From: an uncultured Fidelibacterota bacterium
GTDB taxonomy: Bacteria > Fidelibacterota > Marinisomatia > Marinisomatales > Marinisomataceae
Assembly: GCA_902525615.1 (NCBI GenBank)
Contig: CABZHT010000001.1
Span: forward strand, 176,813-240,812
Direction: 5' to 3'
DNA: 64,000 nucleotides
Shown one piece after another: positions 18,194 through 27,969 of this stretch. The notes under the pieces were generated by a model that saw nothing but the letters and a program-made list of their open reading frames with translations, did no database searches and was not told where the DNA came from. Numbering within the stretch: position 1 is the stretch's first letter; each line of letters begins with the position of its first letter. The position numbers and the translations under genes were made by a program.

Positions 18194-20101
18194 CTAGTCT
18201 TCAACTACTTCAAAATCAGCATCTTTAATCTTTTTATCATTTTTTGCTTCAGCGCCGCCTGGTTCTGATTCTTGAACAGGAGGTTCTTGAGCATTAGCAT
18301 TAGATGCATCATACATTGAAGAAGCTTTTGAACTCCAAACGGAATTTAAATTTTCCATTTCAGATTTAATATCATCAATGACTGAAGATTCATTTGCTTT
18401 TTTAAGCTTTTCTAGTGCATCATTCAGGTCATTTTTATCGTCTTCTGATAACTTGTCATCTAAATCCTTCATTTGTTTTTCAGTTTGAAATACAAGTTGT
18501 TCTGCTTGATTCTTTGTGTCAATCTCTTCTTTCTTTGCCTTATCTTCAGCTTCATGCTTTTTAGCGTCATTTACCATCTTTTCAATTTCTTGATCTGACA
18601 AGCCGCTTTGAGCTTCGATTCTAATACTTTGCTCTTTAGAAGTTGCTTTATCTATAGCTTTTACATTTAAAATTCCATCTGCATCCATATCAAAAGAAAC
18701 TTCAATTTGAGGAGTTCCTCTAGGAGCAGGTGGAATGCCATCTAAATGAAATCTTCCAAGGCTTTTGTTATCCTTTGCTAATGATCTTTCTCCTTGAACA
18801 ACATGAATCTCAACCATAGGTTGATTATCAGCAGCTGTAGAAAAAATTTGAGATTTCTGAGTTGGAATAGTCGTATTTTTTTCAATTAATGGGGTTGCTA
18901 CACCACCCATTGTTTCAATTCCTAATGTTAGCGGAGTAACATCTAATAAGAGTACATCATCAACATCCCCTGCTAGAACTCCACCTTGGATTGCAGCTCC
19001 TAAGGCAACAACTTCGTCAGGATTAACACTCTGATTAGGTTCTTTACCAAAAACTTCTTTTACTTTTTCCTGGATTGCAGGAATTCGAGTTGATCCTCCA
19101 ACGAGTATGACTTCATTAATATCTGATGGTGATAGTTTTGCATCTTTTAAAGCTTGTTTACAAGGCGCAACCACTCTTTCAACTAAATCAGAAACTAATT
19201 GTTCAAAATTCGCTCTTGTTAAGGTCATATTTAGATGTTTAGGACCTGAAGAATCAGCAGTAATAAATGGAAGATTTATTTCTGTTTGTTTTGAAGATGA
19301 TAATTCTTTTTTAGCATTTTCAGCTGATTCCTTCAATCTTTGTAAAGCCATAGGATCTTTTCTTAGATCAATGCCTTCATTTTTCTTAAATTCGTCAGCA
19401 AGCCAATCAACCACTTTTTGGTCAAAGTCATCTCCACCTAATCTTCCATCACCGTTACTCGCATTAACTTCAATACTTTGGCCTTCATCGTTTAATATAT
19501 CAAGAATTGAAATATCAAATGTTCCACCACCAAGGTCGAATACAGCAACTTTTTCATCTTTTTTCTTATCAAAACCATAAGCTAAAGAAGCTGCAGTTGG
19601 TTCATTGATAATTCTTTTAACATTTAAACCTGCAATTTTTCCAGCATCTTTTGTTGCTTTTCTTTGAGCATCATTAAAGTAAGCTGGGACCGTAATCACA
19701 GCATCAGAAACAGTAGTTCCAAGATATTGTTCAGCCATCTGTTTCATTTTTTGCAATACCATTGCACTGATTTCTTGAGGTTGATATTTTTTACCATTAG
19801 CCTCAACATTGATTTTTTTTCCATCAATAGACACTTCATATGGAACTTCATCAATATCTTTTTTTATTTCAGCTGGGGTTCTACCCATAAATCTTTTAAT
19901 TGAATAAATGGTATTCTTTGGATTAGTTACAGCTTGCCTTTTTGCCGGATCACCAACAAGTCTTTCTTCTTTTGTAAAACCAATTACAGAAGGAGTGGTT
20001 CTACCACCTTCGGGACTTGTGATAACAGTTGGCTCTCCACCTTCCATTACAGCAACACAAGAGTTTGTTGTTCCTAAATCAATACCAATAATTTTACCCA
20101 T
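18194..20101 (-). CDS. dnaK: Chaperone DnaK (Hsp70)
   Basis: This 635-aa chaperone starts with the canonical [18 protein letters not shown]. The nucleotide-binding domain shows [14 protein letters not shown] and [16 protein letters not shown]. The substrate-binding domain begins after [17 protein letters not shown]. The Gln/Glu/Ala-rich C-terminal tail ends in [10 protein letters not shown] strong ribosome-binding site (AAGGAG) lies 6 bp before the ATG. No grpE or dnaJ is adjacent. Confidence 0.98.
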   Translation of the reverse strand: MGKIIGIDLGTTNSCVAVMEGGEPTVITSPEGGRTTPSVIGFTKEERLVGDPAKRQAVTNPKNTIYSIKRFMGRTPAEIKKDIDEVPYEVSIDGKKINVEANGKKYQPQEISAMVLQKMKQMAEQYLGTTVSDAVITVPAYFNDAQRKATKDAGKIAGLNVKRIINEPTAASLAYGFDKKKDEKVAVFDLGGGTFDISILDILNDEGQSIEVNASNGDGRLGGDDFDQKVVDWLADEFKKNEGIDLRKDPMALQRLKESAENAKKELSSSKQTEINLPFITADSSGPKHLNMTLTRANFEQLVSDLVERVVAPCKQALKDAKLSPSDINEVILVGGSTRIPAIQEKVKEVFGKEPNQSVNPDEVVALGAAIQGGVLAGDVDDVLLLDVTPLTLGIETMGGVATPLIEKNTTIPTQKSQIFSTAADNQPMVEIHVVQGERSLAKDNKSLGRFHLDGIPPAPRGTPQIEVSFDMDADGILNVKAIDKATSKEQSIRIEAQSGLSDQEIEKMVNDAKKHEAEDKAKKEEIDTKNQAEQLVFQTEKQMKDLDDKLSEDDKNDLNDALEKLKKANESSVIDDIKSEMENLNSVWSSKASSMYDASNANAQEPPVQESEPGGAEAKNDKKIKDADFEVVED

Positions 20102-20201
20102 TATTTTCTCCTTAAAATTAAATTATGCCTTTATAGTTGCAAAGATGATGCCAGAGAATAATTTATGACATAATTGACAAATTATATGCCATTAAGTCAT
20201 G
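20102..20201 (-). promoter_or_regulatory. Upstream region of dnaK
   Basis: This 100-bp gap after lolD probably carries the dnaK promoter. AAGGAG lies just before the start codon. An AT-only inverted repeat ATAATTT-n14-AAATTAT is at 20158-20185. No CIRCE element (TTAGCACTC-n9-GAGTGCTAA) is present, so HrcA-type control is not supported. No convincing -35/-10 pair was picked out. Confidence 0.35.
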
Positions 20202-20864
20202 CTAATGAACTAAATCAAGAGAACCGTCAACTAATTGATATTTTTTGTGACCGATATTAAAGACATCCTCATCGTGCGTTGCGATAATTATTGTAAGTTT
20301 TTTTTCAGTATTCAATTTTTGAAAAAGAGACATCATTTTTAGTGCATTTTCCTTATCAAGATTTCCAGTTGGTTCATCTGCAACAATAATTGATGGATTA
20401 TTAACAACAGCTCGCATCACTGCCACCCTTTGCTTTTCACCACCTGACAAATCATTAGGAAATGAATTCATTCTATCTTTTAGATCAAAGTACTCAAAAA
20501 GCTCAATTAACTCCTCTTTATCTAATTGTTCTTTGGCTATCATTTTTGGAAGACTGACATTCTCTTCTAATGTTAGTTCCGAAATTAGATTATGAAATTG
20601 GAATACAAAACCTATACTCTTATTTCTTAGTTTATCAATATTGATATTTTCCTGAACACTCATTCCATTGATTAAAAGTTCTCCACTATCAGCATTGTCT
20701 AGGGTTCCGATAATACTTAATAATGTTGATTTTCCAGAACCTGAAGGGCCTTTTATTGTTATGATGCTTCCTTTATCTATTTGAAGATTAATATCTTTTA
20801 AAACGTGAAGTTTTGTACTTCCATCTGAAAAAGTTTTTGTTAGTTTTTTTATATCAACTATCAT
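20202..20864 (-). CDS. lolD: Lipoprotein-releasing ABC transporter ATP-binding protein (LolD-like)
   Basis: This 220-aa ABC ATPase has Walker A GPSGSGKSTL, Q-loop FVFQFHNLISELT, signature DLSGGEKQRVAVMRA and Walker B IIVADEPTGNLDKE. The QFHNL phrase after the Q-loop is typical of the LolD/MacB subgroup. It overlaps the second permease by 4 bp (ATGA). The three genes form a LolCDE-type exporter that releases outer-membrane lipoproteins from the inner membrane. Confidence 0.88.
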   Translation of the reverse strand: MIVDIKKLTKTFSDGSTKLHVLKDINLQIDKGSIITIKGPSGSGKSTLLSIIGTLDNADSGELLINGMSVQENINIDKLRNKSIGFVFQFHNLISELTLEENVSLPKMIAKEQLDKEELIELFEYFDLKDRMNSFPNDLSGGEKQRVAVMRAVVNNPSIIVADEPTGNLDKENALKMMSLFQKLNTEKKLTIIIATHDEDVFNIGHKKYQLVDGSLDLVH

Positions 20865-21991
20865 AATTGTTTATTAATTATTTTTACAGGACTCAAACCA
20901 TTTATGAATCTCAAAGGAATATTTGTAAAAATCCCTATTAAAAAAACTGAACCCAATAAAAGTAGTACTATATCAAAAATAAATATCTGCATTGGTAAAG
21001 TATCAACTAAATAAAACTCAGGAGATAATTTTATAAAGGATAATTTATTTTGTAATAAAATTACTAATAAAGCAAAAAGAATACCTCCACATAATGCAGA
21101 AAGACCGATTAAATAACTGTAAATGATAAATATTTTTTTAATATCATTTTTTTTCATACCAATAGATGAAAAAATTGCCAGGTCTCTTATCTTATTTGAT
21201 GAAATCTGCATGATTGATGAAGATAGATTAAATGAGGCAATTAACACAATTAACAGTAAAGTAAAAAAAGTTATTTTCTTCTCTATTTCAGTTGCTTCAA
21301 AAAGCTGAAGATTTCTATCTTTCCAAGATAAGAATGTTGTTGATGAATCTTTAATGCTTCCAATATCTCCATTTATCTCAGCAGAAAAATTCGCATTTTT
21401 GAATATTTCTTTATTAACTCCAAATACTAGAAAATCATTAGCTCTTAAAATTCTATTTGAAAAAATATTTGCAACTCTGAACTCATAAATATCAGGAAGA
21501 CTATAGGAATTAAGTTTAAAATCTTTAGATATTATTTGAATGCTATCTCCAATGTCAATATTCAGTCGATTTGCAAGCAAATTACCAATTATCACATCTT
21601 CGTTGGATAATGCCTTGAAATTATTTTGCAAATTAAGTTCGTAAAAATCATTCAAAGATTCATTCGATACAGATTTAAATTTAATTAGGTTCTGTTTTTT
21701 ATTAGATACAATTAGAAATTCATTTTGCTGGAAAATTGAATAATTTTCATTATCCATATTTAAATCTTTAAAAAAGCCAGTATTGCTTATATCTTCAACC
21801 AAATAATCACCATAAATTTTTTTTGCTTCAGTTTGTAAAATTCCTTGAAAACCATTAAGTACAGAAACAGATAACACTATTGCAGCAGCGCCAATGAAAA
21901 GGCCTATAAATGATATAAAATTTATTGTATTATAGCGAAAATCATTTCTTGGAAATAAAAATCTTTTAGCAATTAATAAATAAATTTTCAT
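20861..21991 (-). CDS. LolC/LolE-like ABC transporter permease (second copy)
   Basis: This 376-aa protein has an N-terminal membrane segment (IGLFIGAAAIVLSVSVLNGFQ), a large periplasmic domain (about 45-235) and three C-terminal helices of the FtsX type. The opening LLIAKRFLFPRND and the SVSVLNGF phrase are LolC/E-like. It overlaps its neighbours on both sides by 4 bp (ATGA). It probably forms a heterodimer with the upstream permease. Confidence 0.83.
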   Translation of the reverse strand: MKIYLLIAKRFLFPRNDFRYNTINFISFIGLFIGAAAIVLSVSVLNGFQGILQTEAKKIYGDYLVEDISNTGFFKDLNMDNENYSIFQQNEFLIVSNKKQNLIKFKSVSNESLNDFYELNLQNNFKALSNEDVIIGNLLANRLNIDIGDSIQIISKDFKLNSYSLPDIYEFRVANIFSNRILRANDFLVFGVNKEIFKNANFSAEINGDIGSIKDSSTTFLSWKDRNLQLFEATEIEKKITFFTLLLIVLIASFNLSSSIMQISSNKIRDLAIFSSIGMKKNDIKKIFIIYSYLIGLSALCGGILFALLVILLQNKLSFIKLSPEFYLVDTLPMQIFIFDIVLLLLGSVFLIGIFTNIPLRFINGLSPVKIINKQL

Positions 21992-23136
21992 TTAGTCCTC
22001 AACACATTCATTGGACTAAAGTAAGCAAATCTTTTTACAGATGAAGCGGATATAATAAAACTTAATATTACACTTATGATAATAATTAAAAGTGAGTTAC
22101 TAAAATTAAATTCCATAGGAAGGTAATCAACAAAATAAATATTCTGTTCAATGCTTATTAATTTAAATTCATTCTGCAGTTGAATAAGAAAATAGGAAAA
22201 TAATATTCCAATTGTTGATCCAATCGATGCAAGAATCATTGATTGAAAAATAAATATCTTTGAAATTGATTTGTGAGATAATCCATATATCTTAAGAATT
22301 GTGAAATCCATTTTCTTTTCATCAAATAAAATACTCAAAGAACTTAAAAGCCCAAAAAATGAAACTACTGCAATCAAACTAAAAATAAATAGAATTGGCC
22401 ATTTTTGAGTATTTATCCATTCAAAAAGACTCGAATACTTATCGTATATAGTCATTTGATAAAATGGATAATCTATAATGTCATCATTTGGATCTATACT
22501 TACCCATCCTGAAATATAATTTTCAATACCATAATACTTTTGAAGATTTTCTAAAGAAGTAAAAATATTTCTCTCTTCAAATTCAGGTATACCAGAATTA
22601 TAAATATGTGCTACAGTAAAGAAGTCATATCTATTTTGGTTAGAAAAATTTTCAAGCTTTTTTGGATTGAAAATAACTACTTGATCTCCAAGTTTAAGGT
22701 TAAGATTGTCTGCTAATCTTTTTCCAATAACAATTGATTCATTTTTTATTTTATTAGTATCAAATGAATTGAATAGTCTAATTTTATTAAAATCATTAAT
22801 TGGATATGCATTTATAATAATGCTCTGGGAATCATTTTTTGATTTTAATAATGCTATCTTTTCTAAATAAGGTACTTTATCTGATATGAACTGTTGATCA
22901 AATTCGTTTTCAATGATTTCATCTTCAAATAAATGATTAATTGTACTATATCCATTCAAATTTGATAATTTTTTTGAAATTTCAGATTCGAAACCATCAA
23001 TAGAACTCATAACAATGTTTAATGATGCTACTCCCAATGAAAGACTAATTATGGTAACAAGGTTTGTAAGGCGAAAAACTAAACTACTATTTTTTGAAAT
23101 AAATAATTTTTTAATTAAAAATAATACGAGTTTCAT
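21988..23136 (-). CDS. LolC/LolE-like ABC transporter permease (first copy)
   Basis: This 382-aa protein has the same plan as the next gene: a helix near residues 28-45, a periplasmic domain and three C-terminal helices (about 245-375). The phrase SLGVASLNIVMSSIDGFE fits the family. It overlaps the lysS stop by 4 bp. The cytoplasmic loop DEKKMDFTILKIYGLSHKSI is a typical FtsX/LolE coupling region. Which copy is C and which is E cannot be told by eye. Confidence 0.83.
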   Translation of the reverse strand: MKLVLFLIKKLFISKNSSLVFRLTNLVTIISLSLGVASLNIVMSSIDGFESEISKKLSNLNGYSTINHLFEDEIIENEFDQQFISDKVPYLEKIALLKSKNDSQSIIINAYPINDFNKIRLFNSFDTNKIKNESIVIGKRLADNLNLKLGDQVVIFNPKKLENFSNQNRYDFFTVAHIYNSGIPEFEERNIFTSLENLQKYYGIENYISGWVSIDPNDDIIDYPFYQMTIYDKYSSLFEWINTQKWPILFIFSLIAVVSFFGLLSSLSILFDEKKMDFTILKIYGLSHKSISKIFIFQSMILASIGSTIGILFSYFLIQLQNEFKLISIEQNIYFVDYLPMEFNFSNSLLIIIISVILSFIISASSVKRFAYFSPMNVLRTK

Positions 23137-24608
23137 TTAAGGGATTTTAATGTAGGGAAAATTATGGCGTCTCTTATCCATCGAGAATCAATTAATAGCA
23201 TAACTAATCTATCAATTCCAATACCTACCCCTGCTGTTGGAGGCATTCCAGTCTCAATCGCTTCAAGAAAGTTTTCATCAATAGGAAATGCTTCTTCATC
23301 TCCGCCATCTTTCTTTCTTGATTGATCTTCAAATCTTTTTCTTTGATCAATTGGATCATTCAACTCTGAAAAACCATTTGCAAACTCCATTCCTGCAATA
23401 AACAATTCAAATCTTTCTGTAAAATCTTTATCTCCACTCCTATTGACTTTAGCTAAAGGTGAAATTTCGACAGGATGATTAATTACATATGTTGGTTGAA
23501 TTAGATTTGGTTCAACTTTTCTTCTCATGATTTCATCTATTAAAGTAGCTAAGCTATCCTTTTTACTAACCTCAAGCTTTAAATCTTTACAAGCTTTATA
23601 AACGGCTGAATGATCAGAGATATCTATATCATTTCCAGTATGATCCTTAATTAGTTCTCCCATAGTTTTTCGTGCAAACTTTTTGCTAAAATCAATTTTA
23701 TGGCCATCCCATGATATTTTTTTCATATCAAGGTCTTTAACAACTTTTTTAAACATTTTTTCAACAAAATCCATCATAAAATTATAGTCAGAATAAGCTT
23801 GATAAAATTCTAGCATGGTGAATTCAGGATTATGGCTTCTATCTATGCCCTCGTTTCTAAAATCTTTAGAAAGTTCATAAACCTTTTCAAATCCACCTAC
23901 AATCAATTGCTTTAAATATAACTCTGTTGCAATACGGAGGTAAAAATCCTGATCTAATGCGTTATGGTGTGTGGTAAATGGCTTGGCATTTGCCCCTCCG
24001 TATATTGGTTGTAATACAGGTGTTTCTACCTCAATATATCCATGATCATTTAAAAATGATCTTATTGAATTGATTATTTTAAATCTTCTTACGTAATTGT
24101 TTTTTGTTTCAGGATTAATAATTAAATCAAGAAACCTTTTTCTATATCTGAACTCTTTATCTGAAACTAAATTATATTTCTCTCCATCTTTTTCTTTTAC
24201 ATCAGGTATTGGCTTTATGTTTTTAGACAAGATTGTTAGATGGGAAACTTTAATAGTTAATGCATCTGTTTTAGTTTTAAAAACTTTACCCTCAATCCCA
24301 ACAAAATCACCTATATCCGTTAGTTTAAATAAATTATAATTATCTTCACCGACGTCGTCTCTTGTAATGTAAAATTGGATACGTCCTTCTTGGTCCTGAA
24401 TATTAGCAAATGATGCTTTACCCATTTTTCTTAGAGACATAACTCTTCCTGCTAAAGAAACCTTAGTATCAATTAACTTTTCATTTATTTCTGATGTGTG
24501 ATGAGAGCTATGATAATCATATGCGTAAGGCTCTACTCCTAATTCACGGATTTTTTTTAACTTCTCAAGTCGATTGTCTATAATTTGTTTTAAACTTTTA
24601 TTTTCCAT
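23133..24608 (-). CDS. lysS: Lysyl-tRNA synthetase, class II
   Basis: This 491-aa synthetase has an N-terminal OB-fold anticodon-binding domain (about residues 45-150). The class II catalytic core follows: motif 2 is FRNEGIDRSHNPEFTMLEFY and motif 3 is GVGIGIDRLVMLL. It lies 9 bp downstream of prfB and overlaps the Lol permease, so translation and envelope genes share a transcript. Confidence 0.97.
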   Translation of the reverse strand: MENKSLKQIIDNRLEKLKKIRELGVEPYAYDYHSSHHTSEINEKLIDTKVSLAGRVMSLRKMGKASFANIQDQEGRIQFYITRDDVGEDNYNLFKLTDIGDFVGIEGKVFKTKTDALTIKVSHLTILSKNIKPIPDVKEKDGEKYNLVSDKEFRYRKRFLDLIINPETKNNYVRRFKIINSIRSFLNDHGYIEVETPVLQPIYGGANAKPFTTHHNALDQDFYLRIATELYLKQLIVGGFEKVYELSKDFRNEGIDRSHNPEFTMLEFYQAYSDYNFMMDFVEKMFKKVVKDLDMKKISWDGHKIDFSKKFARKTMGELIKDHTGNDIDISDHSAVYKACKDLKLEVSKKDSLATLIDEIMRRKVEPNLIQPTYVINHPVEISPLAKVNRSGDKDFTERFELFIAGMEFANGFSELNDPIDQRKRFEDQSRKKDGGDEEAFPIDENFLEAIETGMPPTAGVGIGIDRLVMLLIDSRWIRDAIIFPTLKSLK

Positions 24609-24617
24609 TTCGAAAAC

Positions 24618-25713
24618 TTATTTATTTTTTTCCATTTTATCTAACAAATAACTATATATAAAATCATCAATATTGCCGTCCATAACTGATTTTATACTTC
24701 CTACTTCATGTTTGGTTCTATGATCTTTAATCATGTTGTAAGGATGAAAAACATAGGATCTAATTTGACTACCCCAACCAATATCTTTTTTTTCTCCTTC
24801 AAGCTCTTTTTTATTAAGTAGCTGCTTCTCCATCTCTAATTGAAAAAGTTTTGATTTTAATACTTTTAAAGCTTGTTCTTTATTTTTGTGCTGAGATCTT
24901 TGCGTTTGACATTGAGTAACAATACCTGATGGTATATGAGTTATTCTTATTGCTGAATCTGTTTTATTAACATGCTGACCACCAGCACCGCTTGACCTAA
25001 AAGTATCTATCCTTAAATCTTTTTGATTAATTTCAATATCAATATCCTCATTAACTGCTGGAGAAACTGACACTGAAGCGAATGAAGTATGTCTTCTGCT
25101 ATTAGAGTCAAATGGAGAAATTCTAACTAGTCTATGAATACCAATCTCAGCTTGCAATAAACCATAAGCATAATCACCAGAAATTTCTACGGTACAATCT
25201 TTTAATCCGGCCTCGTCACCGTTTTGGAAGTCAATAACATTAAATTTAAAACCTTTTGATTCAGCCCACATTGAATACATGCGATAAAGCATTTCAGCCC
25301 AATCTTGACTTTCTGTACCTCCTGCACCTGGATGAATTGTAATTATGGCATCGTTACTATCATTATCACCATTTAATATAAGTTTTAATTCAAACTCCTT
25401 AAGAAGATTAGAAAAGGTATTAAGCTCTTTTTTAACTTCTTCTTCTTCAACTTGATTTTCATTTAAAAATTCAAAAAGTACTTCTATATCTTCAGCTTTC
25501 TGAACAAGATTTTTCCTTAAGGAAATATCTTTTTCAAGAAAGGATATTTTTTTCATCACAGTGGTAGATTCAGAGTTGTTTTCCCACATTGTGGGATCAG
25601 AAATTTGCTCTTTTAATTTTTGGAGATCGGAGGTCTTTGATTCAAGGTCAAAGATGCCTCCTGATTTGATTATATTTTTCTAAAGATAATGAATATGCTT
25701 CTTTTAAATCCAT
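24618..25713 (-). CDS. prfB: Peptide chain release factor 2, with programmed +1 frameshift
   Basis: The track lists only 24618-25589, but RF2 starts at the ATG at 25713. Frame 0 reads MDLKEAYSLSLEKYNQIRRHL and meets an in-frame TGA at 25650-25648. A +1 shift at CTT-TGA-C continues as DLESKTSDLQKLKEQISDPT into the listed ORF. The total is about 364 aa, the normal RF2 length. The GGQ motif lies in SGAGGQHVNKTDSAIRITH and the stop-recognition SPF in RISPFDSNSRRHTS. The start overlaps the end of the PNPOx-UbiA gene by 10 bp. RF2 thus controls its own synthesis through UGA read-out. Confidence 0.96.
25647..25662 (-). promoter_or_regulatory. prfB programmed frameshift site
   Basis: The minus strand reads AGGAGG-CAT-CTT-TGA-C. 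The internal Shine-Dalgarno-like AGGAGG sits 3 nt before the slippery CTT, with the UGA stop and following C right after. Spacing matches the well-studied E. coli site (AGGGGG-TAT-CTT-TGA-C). The two reading frames on either side join into one RF2 sequence. Confidence 0.95.
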
Positions 25714-27179
25714 ACACTTAGTAATACTCCAATTGTTAATAGTACTCCAGTTAAAAAGTGAATTCCAATGGTTGATACATTAACAATTAATAGTTCATAA
25801 GGTAATTGCTGAAGATTAGCATCTTCTTTTTCCCATTCAACTAACCAATCAGAACCTTTCTTAGATGCAAAATTGAAAATAAGTAATGGAATCAATGCTA
25901 CTAATGTAAAATAATTTTGTGCATAAACAGATGCTCCAACAATTAAAAGAAATGATATAACCATTAAACTTTTCCAAACTGAAAATGGTTTTCTATAATT
26001 AGCTTTTTCACCTGGACCAGCCAATTTAACAACCCAGCTATTTTTATTTGCAGCCTTATCAGCATTATAATCTTGGAAACAATTTATAAATAGGACTAAG
26101 GCAATAAATATTCCAACTGGAACTGAGTAAAATAATGTAACTATTGGATCAATTGATTGAGTTGGTGCCACTGCTAAGTTTTGCATCAAAGCTGCACCAT
26201 ACACCATTAGAGGACCAAATCCAATAAATACTGCTAAATCTCCGAGACCATTGTATGCAAGTTTAAAAAATCCAGTATACATCACTCCCAAAAATACACC
26301 CAAATATCCTAGATACATTAAGACTGAATCCATTCTTCCTTCGAAGAAGAGGTTGTTTAGATTAAGACCAACTAAGATGGTACATGAAAAAAAGAAAATT
26401 GAAAGCAGGAGCATATTTGTAGGGGTAATTAATCCAGATTGAATAGCTCTTGATCCACCGTTAAATGGACTAGCCAACTTATTCATTTCATCATTTCTGG
26501 ATTTATGATCAAAATAATCATTAATATTATTTGTACCAATTTGAGCACAAACTGCACCTAATAATACCATCCAAAATATCGACCAATCAAAGACCCCAAA
26601 CTGTTTATATGCAATAGCAGAACCAAGCATGATTGGAGCAATGGTAGCTGTTAAAAAAGGTGCTCTTACAACAGTAACCCAATATTTTAAAGTATTTAGT
26701 ATATTATTTTTTACTTCTTTAAATAATCCAATTCTATTTTCAGGAACTTCCATCCATTCAAATTGTTTTTCAGCATAAAAATCAACATATTTTATTGTTG
26801 TTGGTTGAATCTTGTAATACCCTATCACATCATTGGTAATCAAAAAATCGTCATGCATATATTCTGAAAAAGCTTCAGTGACATTAAGAATTGCTTTTTT
26901 GGCTTTTTCAACTTCATCCTCATCTGTTACTTTTGAAGCATATGCATCAATTTGCAGCTCCTTAATACCATCCTCGCCGTCAGGTCTAATAACACATTGA
27001 ACTTTATGATTCATAGAAATTTGTACAGCTTTTCTAGATGGATTGAAAGTGAAAAAAAATATATCTAATCCATCGTTTGCAAAATAAACATTTGCTGCAG
27101 AAGAATTGCCAGCAACACTTGTTGATAAAGTCATAAAATCTGATCGGTTTAATAAATCTAAAATCTTGTCTTTTAACAT
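25704..27179 (-). CDS. Fusion: PNPOx-like flavin-binding domain + UbiA/MenA-type prenyltransferase
   Basis: This 491-aa protein has two parts. Residues 1-145 resemble the split-barrel pyridoxamine-phosphate-oxidase-like fold (FMTLSTSVAGNSSAANVYFA, then a VQCVIRPDG strand). Residues about 165-491 are a polytopic UbiA-family prenyltransferase. Its first Asp-rich motif is NNINDYFDHKSRND, followed by FNGGSRAIQSG as in MenA; the second motif is NCFQDYNADKAANK. UbiA proteins attach polyprenyl chains to aromatic acceptors in quinone, haem or lipid synthesis. A menaquinone role is plausible, but the acceptor is unknown. The soluble domain could bind flavin, haem or F420. Its last bases encode the start of prfB. 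Confidence 0.82.
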   Translation of the reverse strand: MLKDKILDLLNRSDFMTLSTSVAGNSSAANVYFANDGLDIFFFTFNPSRKAVQISMNHKVQCVIRPDGEDGIKELQIDAYASKVTDEDEVEKAKKAILNVTEAFSEYMHDDFLITNDVIGYYKIQPTTIKYVDFYAEKQFEWMEVPENRIGLFKEVKNNILNTLKYWVTVVRAPFLTATIAPIMLGSAIAYKQFGVFDWSIFWMVLLGAVCAQIGTNNINDYFDHKSRNDEMNKLASPFNGGSRAIQSGLITPTNMLLLSIFFFSCTILVGLNLNNLFFEGRMDSVLMYLGYLGVFLGVMYTGFFKLAYNGLGDLAVFIGFGPLMVYGAALMQNLAVAPTQSIDPIVTLFYSVPVGIFIALVLFINCFQDYNADKAANKNSWVVKLAGPGEKANYRKPFSVWKSLMVISFLLIVGASVYAQNYFTLVALIPLLIFNFASKKGSDWLVEWEKEDANLQQLPYELLIVNVSTIGIHFLTGVLLTIGVLLSVWI

Positions 27180-27181
27180 TC

Positions 27182-27961
27182 CTAATTTTCCTCAATAAAT
27201 TCATTCATCTTTTCTTTTAGAATCTTTCCTAATTCATCCAAAGAGAGGCCTGAACTTATAAAATATCCATTCTCAGCAACAGAAATTTTTCCACTTTCTT
27301 CTGAAATAACAACTGCCAAAGCATCACTCTCTTCTGAAATTCCAAGTGCTGCTCGATGCCTAGTTCCCATTTCAGGATTTAAAGTCTTACTCTCCGTCAG
27401 AGGTAAAATACATGCTGCTGCTTCAATTAAATTATTATGAATTACTACAGCTCCGTCATGTAAAGGAGAAGATGGATTAAAAATTGATACTAAAAGCTCA
27501 GGGCTAAATGAAGCATGCATCGGAACAGCATCTGAAACTACATTTTTTAAAGAATTTTCACGTTCAAAAACAAGTAAAGCTCCCCACTTGTTCTTTTTTA
27601 TTTCTTCAATGCTGAAAAGTATATCTTCTTGAATAGCCGTTCTTTCAATTTGAAAAAGCTTTCTTAAAATTCGATTCTGTCCAACAGAAGTTAAAAGTCT
27701 TCTGATTTCAGGTTGGAATAGAATTACAAAAACTACGACCCAAACAGTTTGAAAAAGATTTAAAAGCCAAGATGTAGCCTTAAATCCAAGAATATTAATT
27801 ATAAATCCAGCAAAAAATATAATTAATAAACCAATTAACATTTGACCACCTCGAGTACCTCTAAAGTAAGAATAGGCATAAGAAAAAATGAATGTAACCA
27901 AGATTAAATCAAATAGATCAGTTAGTGTAAACTTTAGAAAACTTATCTCAAAAAGGTTCAT
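27182..27961 (-). CDS. cdaA: Diadenylate cyclase CdaA
   Basis: This 259-aa membrane enzyme makes cyclic di-AMP from two ATP. It has three N-terminal helices (about residues 13-95) and a DAC domain with DGAVVIHNN and the catalytic GTRHRAALGISEES motifs. It lies 8 bp after folP. That neighbourhood is recurrent in FCB-group bacteria. No c-di-AMP phosphodiesterase of the GdpP type is in the window. Confidence 0.93.
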   Translation of the reverse strand: MNLFEISFLKFTLTDLFDLILVTFIFSYAYSYFRGTRGGQMLIGLLIIFFAGFIINILGFKATSWLLNLFQTVWVVVFVILFQPEIRRLLTSVGQNRILRKLFQIERTAIQEDILFSIEEIKKNKWGALLVFERENSLKNVVSDAVPMHASFSPELLVSIFNPSSPLHDGAVVIHNNLIEAAACILPLTESKTLNPEMGTRHRAALGISEESDALAVVISEESGKISVAENGYFISSGLSLDELGKILKEKMNEFIEEN

Positions 27962-27969
27962 ATATTAAT

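Noticed and set aside
19107-19580. 157-aa plus-strand ORF
   Set aside because: Antisense to the most conserved part of dnaK; such long antisense frames are common there.
20102-20201. CIRCE element before dnaK
   Set aside because: The only inverted repeat is A/T-only and unlike TTAGCACTC-n9-GAGTGCTAA.
24618-25589. prfB as a gene starting at 25589
   Set aside because: RF2 would lack its first 41 residues; the upstream frame and the CTT-TGA-C shift site account for them.
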